Both the position numbers and the translations under genes were made by a program. Positions 42,346 to 51,692 of a DNA stretch of 64,000 bases are shown here, one piece after another; position 1 is the stretch's first letter; each line of letters starts with the position of its first letter. A model generated the notes under the pieces. It was not told the origin of the DNA, ran no database searches, and saw nothing but the letters and a program-made list of their open reading frames with translations. Source of the DNA: Streptomyces chartreusis NRRL 3882 (lineage in GTDB: Bacteria > Actinomycetota > Actinomycetes > Streptomycetales > Streptomycetaceae). The stretch is taken from positions 7,845,001 through 7,909,000 of the forward strand of contig NZ_LT963352.1 of the NCBI RefSeq assembly GCF_900236475.1, written 5' to 3'.

Positions 42346-43000
42346 TCACTGCCCGAACCGGGTGGGTGGTGCGGGCCGGCCCGCGGTCAGGGCGGCGAGG
42401 CCGGCCGCGCCTCGTCCCGGACGTCCGCGGGCAGGCGGTCTTCCATCACGTTCCCGGCCGTCCCGGCGAGACGCAGCGCGCGGGTGGCCGCCGCCACGCC
42501 TCGTCGTGTCTGCGCGCACCGCCGCCACCGCCTCGTCGTGTCGCGCACAGGCCCAGTACGCCCCCGCCAAATAGTTGCGATGGGTCGCCTCCAGCCCCGC
42601 GTCGCCCAGCGCGGCGCCGGCCGCGGCGGCACGCTCGTAGACCTCGACCCAGTGGCCCAGGACACCCAGTGGTCGGAGAACCAGTGCATGGCCTCCGCGG
42701 CCTCGACGACCCGGGCGTGCTCGCCGGACGTCGCCGCCTCGCGGAACACTCGGCGGGCTGGGCGCCGGGCGAGCCGCGCGGGCGGCCGCGAGGAGTCGCG
42801 CGTGTGCCGCCTCGTCCAGGTCCAGGCCCTGGGAGAGGGCGGTGATGGTGCCTCGGTGCGGACGCCGGCTCCGCCCGCTCCATGTCGCCGATGGCACGCC
42901 CCGACACCCCCGGTGCCTCGGCCAGTTCCTCGGTCGTCAGCCGACGGTTGTGCCGCAACTCCCGCAACAGCCGCCCGAACGGCTCCGAGAGCCCCCTCCT
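42346..43000 (-). pseudogene. Broken XRE-type regulator with C-terminal helical repeats
   Basis: Minus-strand fragments lie in different frames: an XRE helix-turn-helix (LRELRHNRRLTTEELAEAPG, GRAIGDMERA) at about 42990-42880, then ALSQGLDLDEAAHARLLAAA at about 42840, then ARVVEAAEAMHWFSDHW at about 42690, and a TPR-like piece (HWVEVYERAAAAGAALGDAG, LAGAYWACARHDEAVAAVRA) at about 42650-42510. The order matches a standard XRE-TPR regulator with a deleted middle, so several indels have accumulated. It converges with the DUF5701 gene. Confidence 0.8.
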
Positions 43001-43045
43001 GTGCCCACCGCGCGATGATGCGTCCGGTCGGCGGGCGCAGGAGGG

Positions 43046-44542
43046 TCAGAACCTGGGGCGGGGGGCCTGCTCCTCGACGATCTTCGCGGCCTCGGCCTCC
43101 GTCTCCACGGACGGCGGGGAACCGGCCAGGGGCTTGTTGGCGGTCTCCTTCATGCACAGGACGGCGATGACGCCGATGACCGCGGCCCCCGTGGAGTAGT
43201 AGGCCGGCATGAGGGTCGAGTCGAAGGCGCTGATCAAGGCGGTGATCACCAGGGGAGTCGTGCCGCCGAAGATCGACGTGGCCAGGTTGTAGGCGACCGA
43301 GAGGGAGCCGTACCGGACGTGGGTGGGGAAGATCGCCGGGAGCGCCGCCGACATCGTGCCGAGCATCATCACCAGGGAGAGCCCCAAGAGCAGCAGCCCC
43401 AGGGCGATCAGGGCGACACTGCCCTGCCGGACGAGCAGGAAGGACGGCAGGGACAGCAGGAGGAACCCGAGCATCCCCGCCATCAGCAGCGGCCTGCGCC
43501 CGAAGCGGTCCGACAGCCGCCCGACCTGGTTGATGACGCACATCTGGAGCACCATCACGATCAGCAGGATCAGCAGCCCGTGATTGGTCCCGTACCCCAG
43601 CTCGTCGGACAGGTACGTCGGCATGTACGACAGCAGCATGTAGTCGGTGATGTTGTACGCCGCGACCAGCGCGAGGCACAGCAGCAGCGGCCGCCAGTAC
43701 CGGGTGAAGATCTTGCCGAGGTCGGCTGCGGCCGAGGTCTCCACGGCCTCGGCCGCCTCGCTCGCCTTGACCTGGCCGCCCTCCAGCTTCTGGAAGGCGG
43801 GCGTCTCGTCCAGCTTCAGCCGCAGGTAGAGGCCGATGAAGCCGAGCGGGGCCGCGACCAGGAAGGGGATGCGCCAGCCCCACGCCAGCATCTGGTCGTC
43901 GCTGAGGAGGGTCTGCAGGACGACGACGAGACCGGAGGCCCCGACGTAGCCGGCGAGCGTGCCCAGCTCCAGGAAGCTGCCGAAGAAGCCGCGCCGCTTG
44001 TCGGGCGCGTACTCCGCGATGAACGTCGAGGCGCCCCCGTACTCCCCGCCGGTCGAGAAGCCCTGCACCAGCCGGAAGAAGATCAGCAGGGCCGGGGCCC
44101 ACAGACCGATGACGGCGTGCGAGGGGACCAGGCCGATGGCGAAGGTCCCCACCGCCATCATGATCATGGTGAGGGAGAGGATGCGCTTGCGGCCGACCTT
44201 GTCGCCGAGCGGCCCGAACACCATGCCGCCGAGCGGTCGTACGAGGAACGCCACCGCGAACGTCGCGAAGGAGCTGAGCAGCTGGGCGGTGTCGTTCCCG
44301 GAGGGGAAGAACACCTTCCCGATGGTCGAGGCCAGATAGCTGTAGATGCCGAAGTCGTACCACTCCATCGCGTTGCCGAGGGCGGCCGCCTTCGTGGCGC
44401 GCTTGACGGCCGCCTCGTCGGTCACGGTGATGTCGCTGCGGCGCAGCTTCGGGTGGCGTCGTTTCTCGATCGCCCGGAACAGCACCCGGTGTCGTCTCAC
44501 GGCTGCGGGATCCACCGACTCGTCGTTGTCGGGCGCCGTCAT
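43046..44542 (-). CDS. MFS transporter, metabolite:H+ symporter (ProP/MHS) family
   Basis: 498 residues from ATG 44542 with AAAGGA nine bases upstream. Cytoplasmic N-terminus of about 60 residues, then 12 predicted membrane helices. MHS marks: GNAMEWYDFGIYSYLA in helix 1, RPLGGMVFGPLGDKVGRKR loop 2-3, RLVQGFSTGGEYGGA in helix 4, and GRLSDRFGRRPLL repeated between the halves. Proton-coupled uptake of organic acids, proline or betaine. Divergent from a second MFS gene at 44762 (gap 44543-44761, no gene and no recognised motif). Substrate unknown. Confidence 0.92.
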   Translation of the reverse strand: MTAPDNDESVDPAAVRRHRVLFRAIEKRRHPKLRRSDITVTDEAAVKRATKAAALGNAMEWYDFGIYSYLASTIGKVFFPSGNDTAQLLSSFATFAVAFLVRPLGGMVFGPLGDKVGRKRILSLTMIMMAVGTFAIGLVPSHAVIGLWAPALLIFFRLVQGFSTGGEYGGASTFIAEYAPDKRRGFFGSFLELGTLAGYVGASGLVVVLQTLLSDDQMLAWGWRIPFLVAAPLGFIGLYLRLKLDETPAFQKLEGGQVKASEAAEAVETSAAADLGKIFTRYWRPLLLCLALVAAYNITDYMLLSYMPTYLSDELGYGTNHGLLILLIVMVLQMCVINQVGRLSDRFGRRPLLMAGMLGFLLLSLPSFLLVRQGSVALIALGLLLLGLSLVMMLGTMSAALPAIFPTHVRYGSLSVAYNLATSIFGGTTPLVITALISAFDSTLMPAYYSTGAAVIGVIAVLCMKETANKPLAGSPPSVETEAEAAKIVEEQAPRPRF

Positions 44543-44761
44543 TACGTCGTTCCTTTCGCCGGTCGTCTGTCCCAACCACCACGCCTGCACAGATCTCGCG
44601 CGCTCAAACGAACCCCTTCGCGCGGCGCCCGGATGACTACCGAGGGTCATGACCGGGTGCTTTCGGTGAGATCCGCGCCGCATGCCGGCTGCGGTGTGTC
44701 CGGTGCCCCCGAAGGGGAACTTGATTCGCCGCGGTGCCCACCCGGGTGAGAGGAGCCCCAC

Positions 44762-46270
44762 GTGACAGCGTCAGCGGCGGGCGACCGGAACCAGGGCGCA
44801 CCGGAGGCCGGCTACGAGCCGGATCCGCGCCGGTGGCGGGCCCTGTGGGTCACCCTGGTGGCCGGCTTCATGAGCCTGCTGGACGTCTCGATCGTGGTGG
44901 TCGCCCTGCCCTCCGTCCAGCGCGGCCTGGACGCCTCTCCCGCGCAGGTGCAGTGGGTGGTGTCCGGATACGCCCTCGCCTTCGCTCTCGCGCTCGTCAC
45001 CGCCGGCCGTCTCGGAGACGCGCTGGACCGGCGCCGCATCTTCCTGCTGGCCCTCAGCTGCTTCGTGCTCTTCAGCGTGGCCTGCGGGGCGGCCCCCGGC
45101 ATCACGCTGCTGGTGGTGGCCCGCCTCGCCCAGGGCCTGGCGGCCGGGTTCATGGCCCCCCAGAACTCCGCGCTGATCCAGCAGATGTTCCGCGGTGCCG
45201 AACGCGGCCGGGCCTTCGGCTTCTTCGGCGCCACCGTCGGCGTATCGTCCGCAGTCGGCCCGCTCGCCGGCGGCATGATCCTCGCCCTGGCCTCCGGCGA
45301 CCAGGGCTGGCGGTGGATCTTCTACGTCAACGTGCCCATCGGGATCCTCGCCGTCCTCCTCGGGCGCCGTCTGCTGCCCCGCACCCGGCGGTCCGGTCGG
45401 CAGCACGTGGACCTGCCCGGCGTCCTGCTCCTCGGCGCCGGCGTCCTCGCGCTGATGTTTCCGCTGGTCCAGGCGGGCTCCGGTGGTCTCGGCCGGCTGT
45501 GGTGGATGTTCCCCGCCGGGGCCGCGATCCTCTTCGGCTTCACCCGGTGGCAGCGTCGCCTCGTCGAGCGGGACAGCCCGCCGCTGCTCGATCCGCGGCT
45601 GTTCACCACCGTGCGCGGCTACGCCGTCGGCGCCGGCGTCGGCACCCTCTACTTCATCGGCTTCAGCGGCGTCTGGCTGGTCTTCGCGCTCTTCTACCAG
45701 GACGGCCTGGGCTTCTCCCCGCTCCGGTCCGGCCTCGCCGTGACTCCCTTCGCCCTCGGCTCGGCCTGCGGGGCCGCGGTCGCCGGCCGGCTGGTGGACC
45801 GGCTCGGCCGCATGCTCACCGTGGGCGGCCTCACGGCCGTGATCGCCGGTCTGGGCGGTACCGCGCTGCTGCTGCGCTTCGCGCCCCTCGACATCGCGCC
45901 CTGGGCCGCCGCGCCGGTGCTGTTCCTCGGCGGCGTCGGCAGCGGCTGCGTGATCTCACCGAACATCACCATGACGCTGCGCGACGTGCCCGTGCGCATG
46001 GCGGGCGCGGCGGGCGGCGCCCTGCAGACCGGGCAGCGGCTCGGCGCGGCGGTGGGCACCGCCGCCCTGCCCGGCCTCTTCTACCTGGTGCTCGACGGCG
46101 GCGACTACCGCAGCGCCCTCGCCACCGCGCTGGGCGCCGCCCTCCTCGGCATGCTCGCCTCCCTGGCCCTCGCGACGTCCGACTGGAGGCGCGACCGGCG
46201 GACGCGGCAGCAGCACGGGAAGTGCCCGGAGGACGTCGCCAACAGCCCCATACACGCCCGGCAGAACTGA
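44762..46270 (+). CDS. MFS drug exporter, DHA2 (EmrB/QacA, 14-helix) family
   Basis: 502 residues from GTG 44762, with GAGAGGAG upstream. 14 predicted membrane segments; LLDVSIVVVALPSVQRGL in helix 1, WVVSGYALAFALALVTAGRLGDALDRRR, GLAAGFMAPQNSALIQ and GVSSAVGPLAGGMI (motif C of drug:H+ antiporters). Exports toxic or endogenous hydrophobic compounds with proton exchange. It is 14 kb from the PKS cluster and next to unrelated genes, so I do not link it to the product. No TetR-type partner adjacent. Confidence 0.93.
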   Translation: MTASAAGDRNQGAPEAGYEPDPRRWRALWVTLVAGFMSLLDVSIVVVALPSVQRGLDASPAQVQWVVSGYALAFALALVTAGRLGDALDRRRIFLLALSCFVLFSVACGAAPGITLLVVARLAQGLAAGFMAPQNSALIQQMFRGAERGRAFGFFGATVGVSSAVGPLAGGMILALASGDQGWRWIFYVNVPIGILAVLLGRRLLPRTRRSGRQHVDLPGVLLLGAGVLALMFPLVQAGSGGLGRLWWMFPAGAAILFGFTRWQRRLVERDSPPLLDPRLFTTVRGYAVGAGVGTLYFIGFSGVWLVFALFYQDGLGFSPLRSGLAVTPFALGSACGAAVAGRLVDRLGRMLTVGGLTAVIAGLGGTALLLRFAPLDIAPWAAAPVLFLGGVGSGCVISPNITMTLRDVPVRMAGAAGGALQTGQRLGAAVGTAALPGLFYLVLDGGDYRSALATALGAALLGMLASLALATSDWRRDRRTRQQHGKCPEDVANSPIHARQN

Positions 46271-46284
46271 TCCCGCGGCGCGCC

Positions 46285-46312
46285 CGGCCGGGGACCGGCA
46301 CCACCCCGGCCG
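46285..46312. terminator. Hairpin between the DHA2 exporter and the RsbW-like gene
   Basis: Inverted repeat CGGCCGGGG (46285-46293) / CCCCGGCCG (46304-46312) with a 10-nt loop, between two converging genes. Confidence 0.65.
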
Positions 46313-46328
46313 AGTACCGGGCCCGGGC

Positions 46329-46829
46329 TCAGCCGGCGGCCAGTACGGTCCTATCGGCACCGGCGTTCACGTGGTCGTTCGGAGCCAGCCGCAGATAGGC
46401 CGTGATCTGCTTCCCCCTGGCGCGGGGCGCCACGGCGACCCGGTCGCTGACCGTGTGCACCAGCCGCAGTCCATGGCCGCCGACGCGGAACCGGTCGCCC
46501 TTCTGCACCGCGGGCTGCTCCGCCGAGGTGTCCCGCACGGTGATGGCCAGCTTTCCCCGGAACAGCCGCAGGATCAGCTCGCAGGGCCCGGGAGCATGCC
46601 GGATGGCATTGGTGACCAGTTCGCTGACGACGAGTTCGGCATCCATGGCCAGAGAGGCCGGAATCAGGGCGGGGGCGGGGTGCGGGCCGTGGGCGAGGAA
46701 GGCGCGCAGGGCCAGACGCGCGTCGACGGCGCTTGCCGCGCCGTCCGCCCACGCCGCGCCGAAGCGCAGCGTGGCGTGCTCGTCCGCGCCCGGCCGATCT
46801 GCCGCCTGCTTCCCAAGCGGGAGGACCAT
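46329..46829 (-). CDS. RsbW-like anti-sigma factor / serine kinase (HATPase_c)
   Basis: 166 residues from ATG 46829. Single GHKL ATPase domain: MDAELVVSELVTNAIRHAPG (N box), ITVRDTSAEQPA (G1-like), VGGHGLRLVHTVSDRVAVAPR (G2). Short stand-alone members of this family bind and phosphorylate anti-sigma-factor antagonists. It is divergent from a PAS-GAF-PP2C phosphatase at 47066, which suggests that the pair forms opposing kinase and phosphatase arms of one partner switch. No STAS-domain antagonist or sigma factor lies beside them. The 236-bp gap (46830-47065) shows nothing further that I recognise. Confidence 0.88.
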   Translation of the reverse strand: MVLPLGKQAADRPGADEHATLRFGAAWADGAASAVDARLALRAFLAHGPHPAPALIPASLAMDAELVVSELVTNAIRHAPGPCELILRLFRGKLAITVRDTSAEQPAVQKGDRFRVGGHGLRLVHTVSDRVAVAPRARGKQITAYLRLAPNDHVNAGADRTVLAAG

Positions 46830-47065
46830 ACGGAGGCTCTTTCGTTGTGTTCGCCCCTGCCGGGGCGGCTCTGTCGCCCTGCGTTTACCCGGGTGCGCAC
46901 CACACATACCAGGGCAACCTCCGGGCGTTCCCGGGCTGCTCCGAGCGGCGGCAGCCACATGGGGCTGGATTCGCCGCCACGGGGCACACGGGGAACGCCG
47001 GAGGGCCTCCCGCGGAAGACGAGCCGACAGCCGGCAGGGCGGCCGATCAGCAAGGAGGCGACGAC

Positions 47066-48808
47066 ATGGCAGGGCCGGACCGCACGGAGACTGCCGCACA
47101 GCAGTCCGTGGCCGCACTCGACACCTCGCTGACCCGAAGGCTGGACGCCATCGGAACCGGGGCCTACGTCGTGGACGAGGAGGGCCGCATCCTCGCGGTC
47201 AACACCCGCGCCCGGGACGTACTGGCCCGGACCGCCGAGGACCTGCTCGGGCACGACGCGCACGACCTGCTGCACCGGGACGCCCACGGGCAGCCGCTGC
47301 CCAGGCACCGGTGCGGAATGCGGCAGGCCTTCCACGCCGGGCGGACCGCCCAGGCCGACGAGGACTACTTCGCCCGCGGAGACGGTTCCCTGCTGCCCAT
47401 CGCCTGGCTGCTCACCCCGTACGACATCGGGGACGACGGACCCGGCACGCTCGTGCTCTTCCACACCGTCGGACCCACCCCGGGAACCGCCCCGGAGCCG
47501 GAGCCGACGGCCGGGCCGTTGCGGGAGCTGGAACGGCTGGCCCTGCTGGCCGACGCCACCACACGGCTGACCTCCACCCTCGACGTGGACGAGGCGCTGG
47601 AACGACTGGTGGGCCTGGTCGTGCCCCGGCTGGCCGACTGGGTGATCATCGATCTGATCACCGAGCACGACGAAGTCTGGCGTACCGCGGTCGTCCACGC
47701 CGAAGGCGGCACCCTGGTGCGCCGGGACGACCTCCAGGGCCCGATGCCGCCCGTCCCGGAGGCGTCCCCGATGCCCCTGTCCAGAGCTCTGCGCGGCGTG
47801 GCCTCCACGGTGGCCGGGCCCGACACCTACCAGCGTGAACCGGACTCCGGCATCGCGGTCGAGCAACGCCGGCTGTTCGACATCACCGGCATGCACTCGG
47901 CGGCCATCGCGCCCATCCGCAGCACACGCGCGGTCCTGGGAGCCCTGACCCTCGGCCGGGCCGAGGACCCGGTCGCCTTCACCCCCGCCGACCTCCCGCT
48001 GGTCGAGGACATCGCACGCCGGGCCGGCCTCGCCCTGGACAACGCCCGCCTGTACCAGCGCCAGCGCAAGGTCGCCGAGACCATGCAGAACCATCTGCTG
48101 CCCCAGATGCCGGGTGTTCCGGGCCTGCAGATGACCGTCCGCTACCTCCCCGCACCCGACGCCTCACAGGTCGGCGGCGACTGGTACGACGCCTTCCCCA
48201 TGTCCGACGGATCCACCGCCCTGGCCGTCGGGGACGTCGTCGGGCACGACCTGGAGGCGGCGGCCGGCATGGCGCAGGTGCGCAACATGCTCCGCGCCTA
48301 CGCCTGGTCCCAGCACGAACCGCCCAGCCGGATCGTCACACGGCTCGACGAGGCGCTCCAGCACATCACCGACGTCGACATGGCCACGATGATCTTCGCC
48401 CGGATCGAGGCGTCGGACGGCGACGGCCAGTGGCAGCTGTCCTGGACCAACGCGGGCCACCCGCCACCCTTGCTGATCAGCCGCGACGGCCTGGCGCGCT
48501 ACCTCACCGACGGCCACGGCATCGTCCTGGGCACCGGGTCCGGCTCCCCGCGCCCCGACGCCACGACCCTGCTCGCGCCCGGATCCACCCTCGTGCTGTA
48601 CACCGACGGCCTCATCGAAGCACCCGGCCACAGCCTCGACGAGGGCCTGAACCGGCTGAGCCGGCACGCCGCCGCCCTCGCCCACCGCCCCCTGTCCTCC
48701 TTCACCGACCACCTGCTGCGCCGCGTCCGCCCCGCCGACAACGAGGACGACGTCGCCCTCCTGGCCCTGCGCACACCCTCCGCCACGGCACGGGCCGGCA
48801 GTCGCTGA
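47066..48808 (+). CDS. PAS-GAF-PP2C (RsbU/SpoIIE-like) phosphatase
   Basis: 580 residues from ATG 47066, with AAGGAGG seven bases upstream. PAS domain about 25-130 (GAYVVDEEGRILAVN), GAF about 165-325 (TLDVDEALERLVGLVVPRLADW), PP2C/SpoIIE about 345-575 (SQVGGDWYDAFPM, VGDVVGHDLEAAAGMAQ, TLVLYTDGLIE, NEDDVALLALR, carrying the metal-binding Asp residues). Dephosphorylates an anti-anti-sigma factor in response to a sensed signal. Divergent from the RsbW-like kinase. A hairpin lies 2 bp after the stop. Confidence 0.93.
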   Translation: MAGPDRTETAAQQSVAALDTSLTRRLDAIGTGAYVVDEEGRILAVNTRARDVLARTAEDLLGHDAHDLLHRDAHGQPLPRHRCGMRQAFHAGRTAQADEDYFARGDGSLLPIAWLLTPYDIGDDGPGTLVLFHTVGPTPGTAPEPEPTAGPLRELERLALLADATTRLTSTLDVDEALERLVGLVVPRLADWVIIDLITEHDEVWRTAVVHAEGGTLVRRDDLQGPMPPVPEASPMPLSRALRGVASTVAGPDTYQREPDSGIAVEQRRLFDITGMHSAAIAPIRSTRAVLGALTLGRAEDPVAFTPADLPLVEDIARRAGLALDNARLYQRQRKVAETMQNHLLPQMPGVPGLQMTVRYLPAPDASQVGGDWYDAFPMSDGSTALAVGDVVGHDLEAAAGMAQVRNMLRAYAWSQHEPPSRIVTRLDEALQHITDVDMATMIFARIEASDGDGQWQLSWTNAGHPPPLLISRDGLARYLTDGHGIVLGTGSGSPRPDATTLLAPGSTLVLYTDGLIEAPGHSLDEGLNRLSRHAAALAHRPLSSFTDHLLRRVRPADNEDDVALLALRTPSATARAGSR

Positions 48809-48809
48809 G

Positions 48810-48841
48810 CCGACGGTGATCCGGTGGTGGCTCGCCGTCGG
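48810..48841. terminator. Possible hairpin after the PP2C gene
   Basis: Inverted repeat CCGACGG (48810-48816) / CCGTCGG (48835-48841) with an 18-nt loop, between converging genes. Weaker than the other hairpins. Confidence 0.45.
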
Positions 48842-48845
48842 ACCC

Positions 48846-49853
48846 TCAGGGGTCGACCTGGATCTTGGGGCCGGGCCCGGAGCCGGCCGGGCGCTCGCCG
48901 GCGAGGACGGGGCCCACTTCGTCGAGGCCCACGGTGGCGGCGACCAGTGGCCTGGGGTCGACCGATCCGGCGGCGTACGCCCGGATGGTGGCGTCGAGGC
49001 CGGGGGAGGCGGACAGGACACCTGTCGCGGTCACGTCCTTGAGGACGAGCGTGCGGGTGTCGATCCTGCTGGGCTCGCCGGCCAGCCCGATGTACACGAG
49101 GCGGCCCCCGGGTTCGACCAGCTCCAGGGCCAGCCCCGGCAGCGAGGTGGCGTTCGAGGCGTCGACGACCGCGTCGAAGGGCACGTCCGGCACGGACTCC
49201 TCCGTCCACACGTGCTCGAAGCCCAGGGAGCGGGCGAAGGCGAGGGAGCTCTCGGTCGCGCCCATGAGGTGCACCTCGGCACCGGCCGCGCGCAGGAACA
49301 TCGCCACCAGCAGCCCGATCGTCCCCGGGCCCAGGACCAGGGCGCGGTCCCCGGGCGCCGGCGCGGCGGCCCGAGCGGCGCGCAGGGCGTTGCCGCCGGG
49401 CTCGACGAGCGCGCCGAGCACGGCGTCGACGGAGTCGGGCAGGGCGTGCAACGAGGAGGCGGGTACGGCGAGTTGCTCCGCCAGCGCCCCGGGCCGGTCG
49501 CCGCGTATGCCGACCTCCCGCCGCTGCTCGCACACATGCTGACGGCCGCGCAGACAGCGGCGGCAGGTGCCGCAGCCGAGCATGGTGTCGCCCATGACCC
49601 GGCGGCCGAGCCAGGCGGGATCGACACCGTCACCGACGGCCGCCACACGCCCGGCCCACTCGTGACCCGGCCGCATAGGGTAGGCGGAGTGGCCTTGGTG
49701 GAGGTAGGCCATCGCGCCGGTGAAGAACTCCGCGTCCGTGCCGCACACACCGACCCGCTCGACGTCGACGACGACCTCACCGGGGCCGGCCACCGGTGCC
49801 GGGAGCTCCTGGACCTCGTACGCGCCGGGGCCGGTCAGGACGAACGCGCGCAT
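48846..49853 (-). CDS. Zinc-dependent alcohol/polyol dehydrogenase (MDR)
   Basis: 335 residues from ATG 49853 (ATG 49910 in frame would add 19 residues unlike the family). Catalytic zinc ligands in GVCGTDAEFF and GHEW, structural zinc lobe GCGTCRRCLRGRQHVC with four Cys, and NAD-binding ALVLGPGTIGLLVAMFLRAAG. Oxidises a secondary alcohol or sugar, resembling sorbitol/threonine or glucose-type dehydrogenases. Divergent from an IlvD/Edd sugar-acid dehydratase, so together they probably form part of a non-phosphorylative sugar-acid route. The exact sugar is not readable from the sequence. Confidence 0.9.
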   Translation of the reverse strand: MRAFVLTGPGAYEVQELPAPVAGPGEVVVDVERVGVCGTDAEFFTGAMAYLHQGHSAYPMRPGHEWAGRVAAVGDGVDPAWLGRRVMGDTMLGCGTCRRCLRGRQHVCEQRREVGIRGDRPGALAEQLAVPASSLHALPDSVDAVLGALVEPGGNALRAARAAAPAPGDRALVLGPGTIGLLVAMFLRAAGAEVHLMGATESSLAFARSLGFEHVWTEESVPDVPFDAVVDASNATSLPGLALELVEPGGRLVYIGLAGEPSRIDTRTLVLKDVTATGVLSASPGLDATIRAYAAGSVDPRPLVAATVGLDEVGPVLAGERPAGSGPGPKIQVDP

Positions 49854-49956
49854 CACCGGACGGCGCACGGTCGGGGATGTCGCTCGCCCGACCGTCTGCC
49901 TATGCTTCATGACGTTCCGGAATCTAGACCGCTGTTCCGTCTATGGGAAGGGCTCC

Positions 49957-51672
49957 ATGGAGAGACTCCGCAGCGCGCAGTGGTACGAGGGACAGGACCG
50001 CAACGCCTACATCCACCGGGCATGGATGCGGCGCGGCGTGCCCGGTGACGCGTTCACCGGCCGGCCGCAGATCGCCATCGCCAACACCGCCTCGGACCTG
50101 ACTCCTTGCAACGCGCATCTGAACGAGGTCGCGGCCTCGGTGCGCAACGGCGTGTACGAGGCGGGCGGCATCCCGCTGGACCTGCCGGTGGTGTCGCTGG
50201 GTGAGACGCAGGTGCGGCCCACCGCCATGCTGTGGCGGAACATGGCCGCGATGGCCACGGAGGAGATGCTGCGGGCCAACCCCGTCGACGGCGTCGTCCT
50301 GCTCGGCGGCTGCGACAAGACGATCCCCTCGCTGCTCATGGCCGCGGCCTCGGTGGACCTGCCCGCGGTGGTGGTCCCCGGCGGGCCGATGCTCAACGGC
50401 ACCTTCCGCGGCGGACTGCTGGGCTGCGGCACCGGCGTGTGGCAGCTGTCGGAGGAGGTCCGCGCGGGCACGCTCTCCCAGGAACAGTTCACCCGCTCCG
50501 AGTCGGCGATGATCCGCAGCCGCGGCCACTGCAACACGATGGGCACGGCCTCGACGATGGCGCTCGTGGCGGAGGCGCTCGGCACGGTCGTCCCCGGGAC
50601 GGCCGGGACACCCGCCCCCGACAGCCGGCTGCTGGAGGCCGCGCACCACGCCGGCCGGCTGGCGGTGGACATGGTGGGCGCCGACCGGCGGCCCGCGACG
50701 TTCCTGACCGAGGCGTCCTTCCGCAACGCGATCGTCGCGCTCGCGGCCATCGGCGGCTCGACCAACGCCGTCGTCCATCTCCTGGCCATCGCCGGCCGGT
50801 TGGGCATCGACCTGTCGCTCGACGACTTCGACCGCATCGGCTCCCGCGTGCCGGTCCTGGTGGACCTCCAGCCGGCCGGCCGCTTCCTCATGGAGGACTT
50901 CCACCGCGCCGGTGGCCTGCTCGCCGTCCTGCGCGAGGTCCGCGATCTGCTCGACCCCGACGCGCTGACCGTCACCGGCGGACCGCTCGCCGCCTACCTC
51001 GACGACGCCGAGATCTGGGACGGCGAGGTCATCCGCACCCGCGACCGGCCGCTGGTCGCCGAGGGCGGCATCGCCGTCCTGCGCGGCAACCTCGCACCCG
51101 ACGGCGCGCTCGTCAAACCGGCCGCCGCCTCCCCGCACCTGCTCCGGCACCGGGGCCGGGCCGTCGTCTTCGACAGCATCGAGGACTTCCGCGCCCGCAT
51201 CGACGACCCGGACCTCGATGTCGACGCCGACTCCGTCCTGGTGCTGCGCGGCTGCGGCCCCAGGGGATACCCGGGCATGCCCGAGGTCGCCAACATGCCC
51301 CTGCCGAAGAAGCTCCTCGCCCAGGGCGTCCGGGACATGGTCCGGGTCTGCGACGGCCGGATGAGCGGCACCGCGTACGGCACGGTCGTCCTGCACGTGG
51401 CCCCCGAGGCCGCGGCCGGCGGCCCCCTCGCCCTCGTCCGGACCGGGGACTTCATCACCCTCGACGTCGCGGCCCGCCGTATCGACGTCGACGTGCCGGA
51501 CGCCGAACTCGCCCGCAGGGCCCCCGACAAGGCCACGGTCGCCGGCTTCGCCGCTCCCCGGCGCGGCTGGGAACGCCTCTACGTCGACCACGTCCGCCAG
51601 GCCGACACCGGAGCCGACCTCGACTTCCTCGTCGGCTCCAGCGGCTCCGAGGTGAGCCGTGAGTCGCACTGA
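49957..51672 (+). CDS. IlvD/Edd family dehydratase (sugar-acid type)
   Basis: 571 residues from ATG 49957. Iron-sulphur dehydratase with the three cluster-binding Cys contexts TPCNAHL, GGCDKTIPS and RGHCNTMGTASTM, plus GGSTNAVVHLLAIAGRLGI and CDGRMSGTAYGTVVLHVAPE. The C-terminal stretch RRGWERLYVDHV and overall length fit arabonate/xylonate-type dehydratases better than biosynthetic dihydroxy-acid dehydratase. Removes water from an aldonate to give a 2-keto-3-deoxy acid. Divergent (103 bp) from the zinc dehydrogenase. Converges with the P450 gene. Confidence 0.9.
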   Translation: MERLRSAQWYEGQDRNAYIHRAWMRRGVPGDAFTGRPQIAIANTASDLTPCNAHLNEVAASVRNGVYEAGGIPLDLPVVSLGETQVRPTAMLWRNMAAMATEEMLRANPVDGVVLLGGCDKTIPSLLMAAASVDLPAVVVPGGPMLNGTFRGGLLGCGTGVWQLSEEVRAGTLSQEQFTRSESAMIRSRGHCNTMGTASTMALVAEALGTVVPGTAGTPAPDSRLLEAAHHAGRLAVDMVGADRRPATFLTEASFRNAIVALAAIGGSTNAVVHLLAIAGRLGIDLSLDDFDRIGSRVPVLVDLQPAGRFLMEDFHRAGGLLAVLREVRDLLDPDALTVTGGPLAAYLDDAEIWDGEVIRTRDRPLVAEGGIAVLRGNLAPDGALVKPAAASPHLLRHRGRAVVFDSIEDFRARIDDPDLDVDADSVLVLRGCGPRGYPGMPEVANMPLPKKLLAQGVRDMVRVCDGRMSGTAYGTVVLHVAPEAAAGGPLALVRTGDFITLDVAARRIDVDVPDAELARRAPDKATVAGFAAPRRGWERLYVDHVRQADTGADLDFLVGSSGSEVSRESH

Positions 51673-51692
51673 CACCAGGTCGCCCCGGGGCA

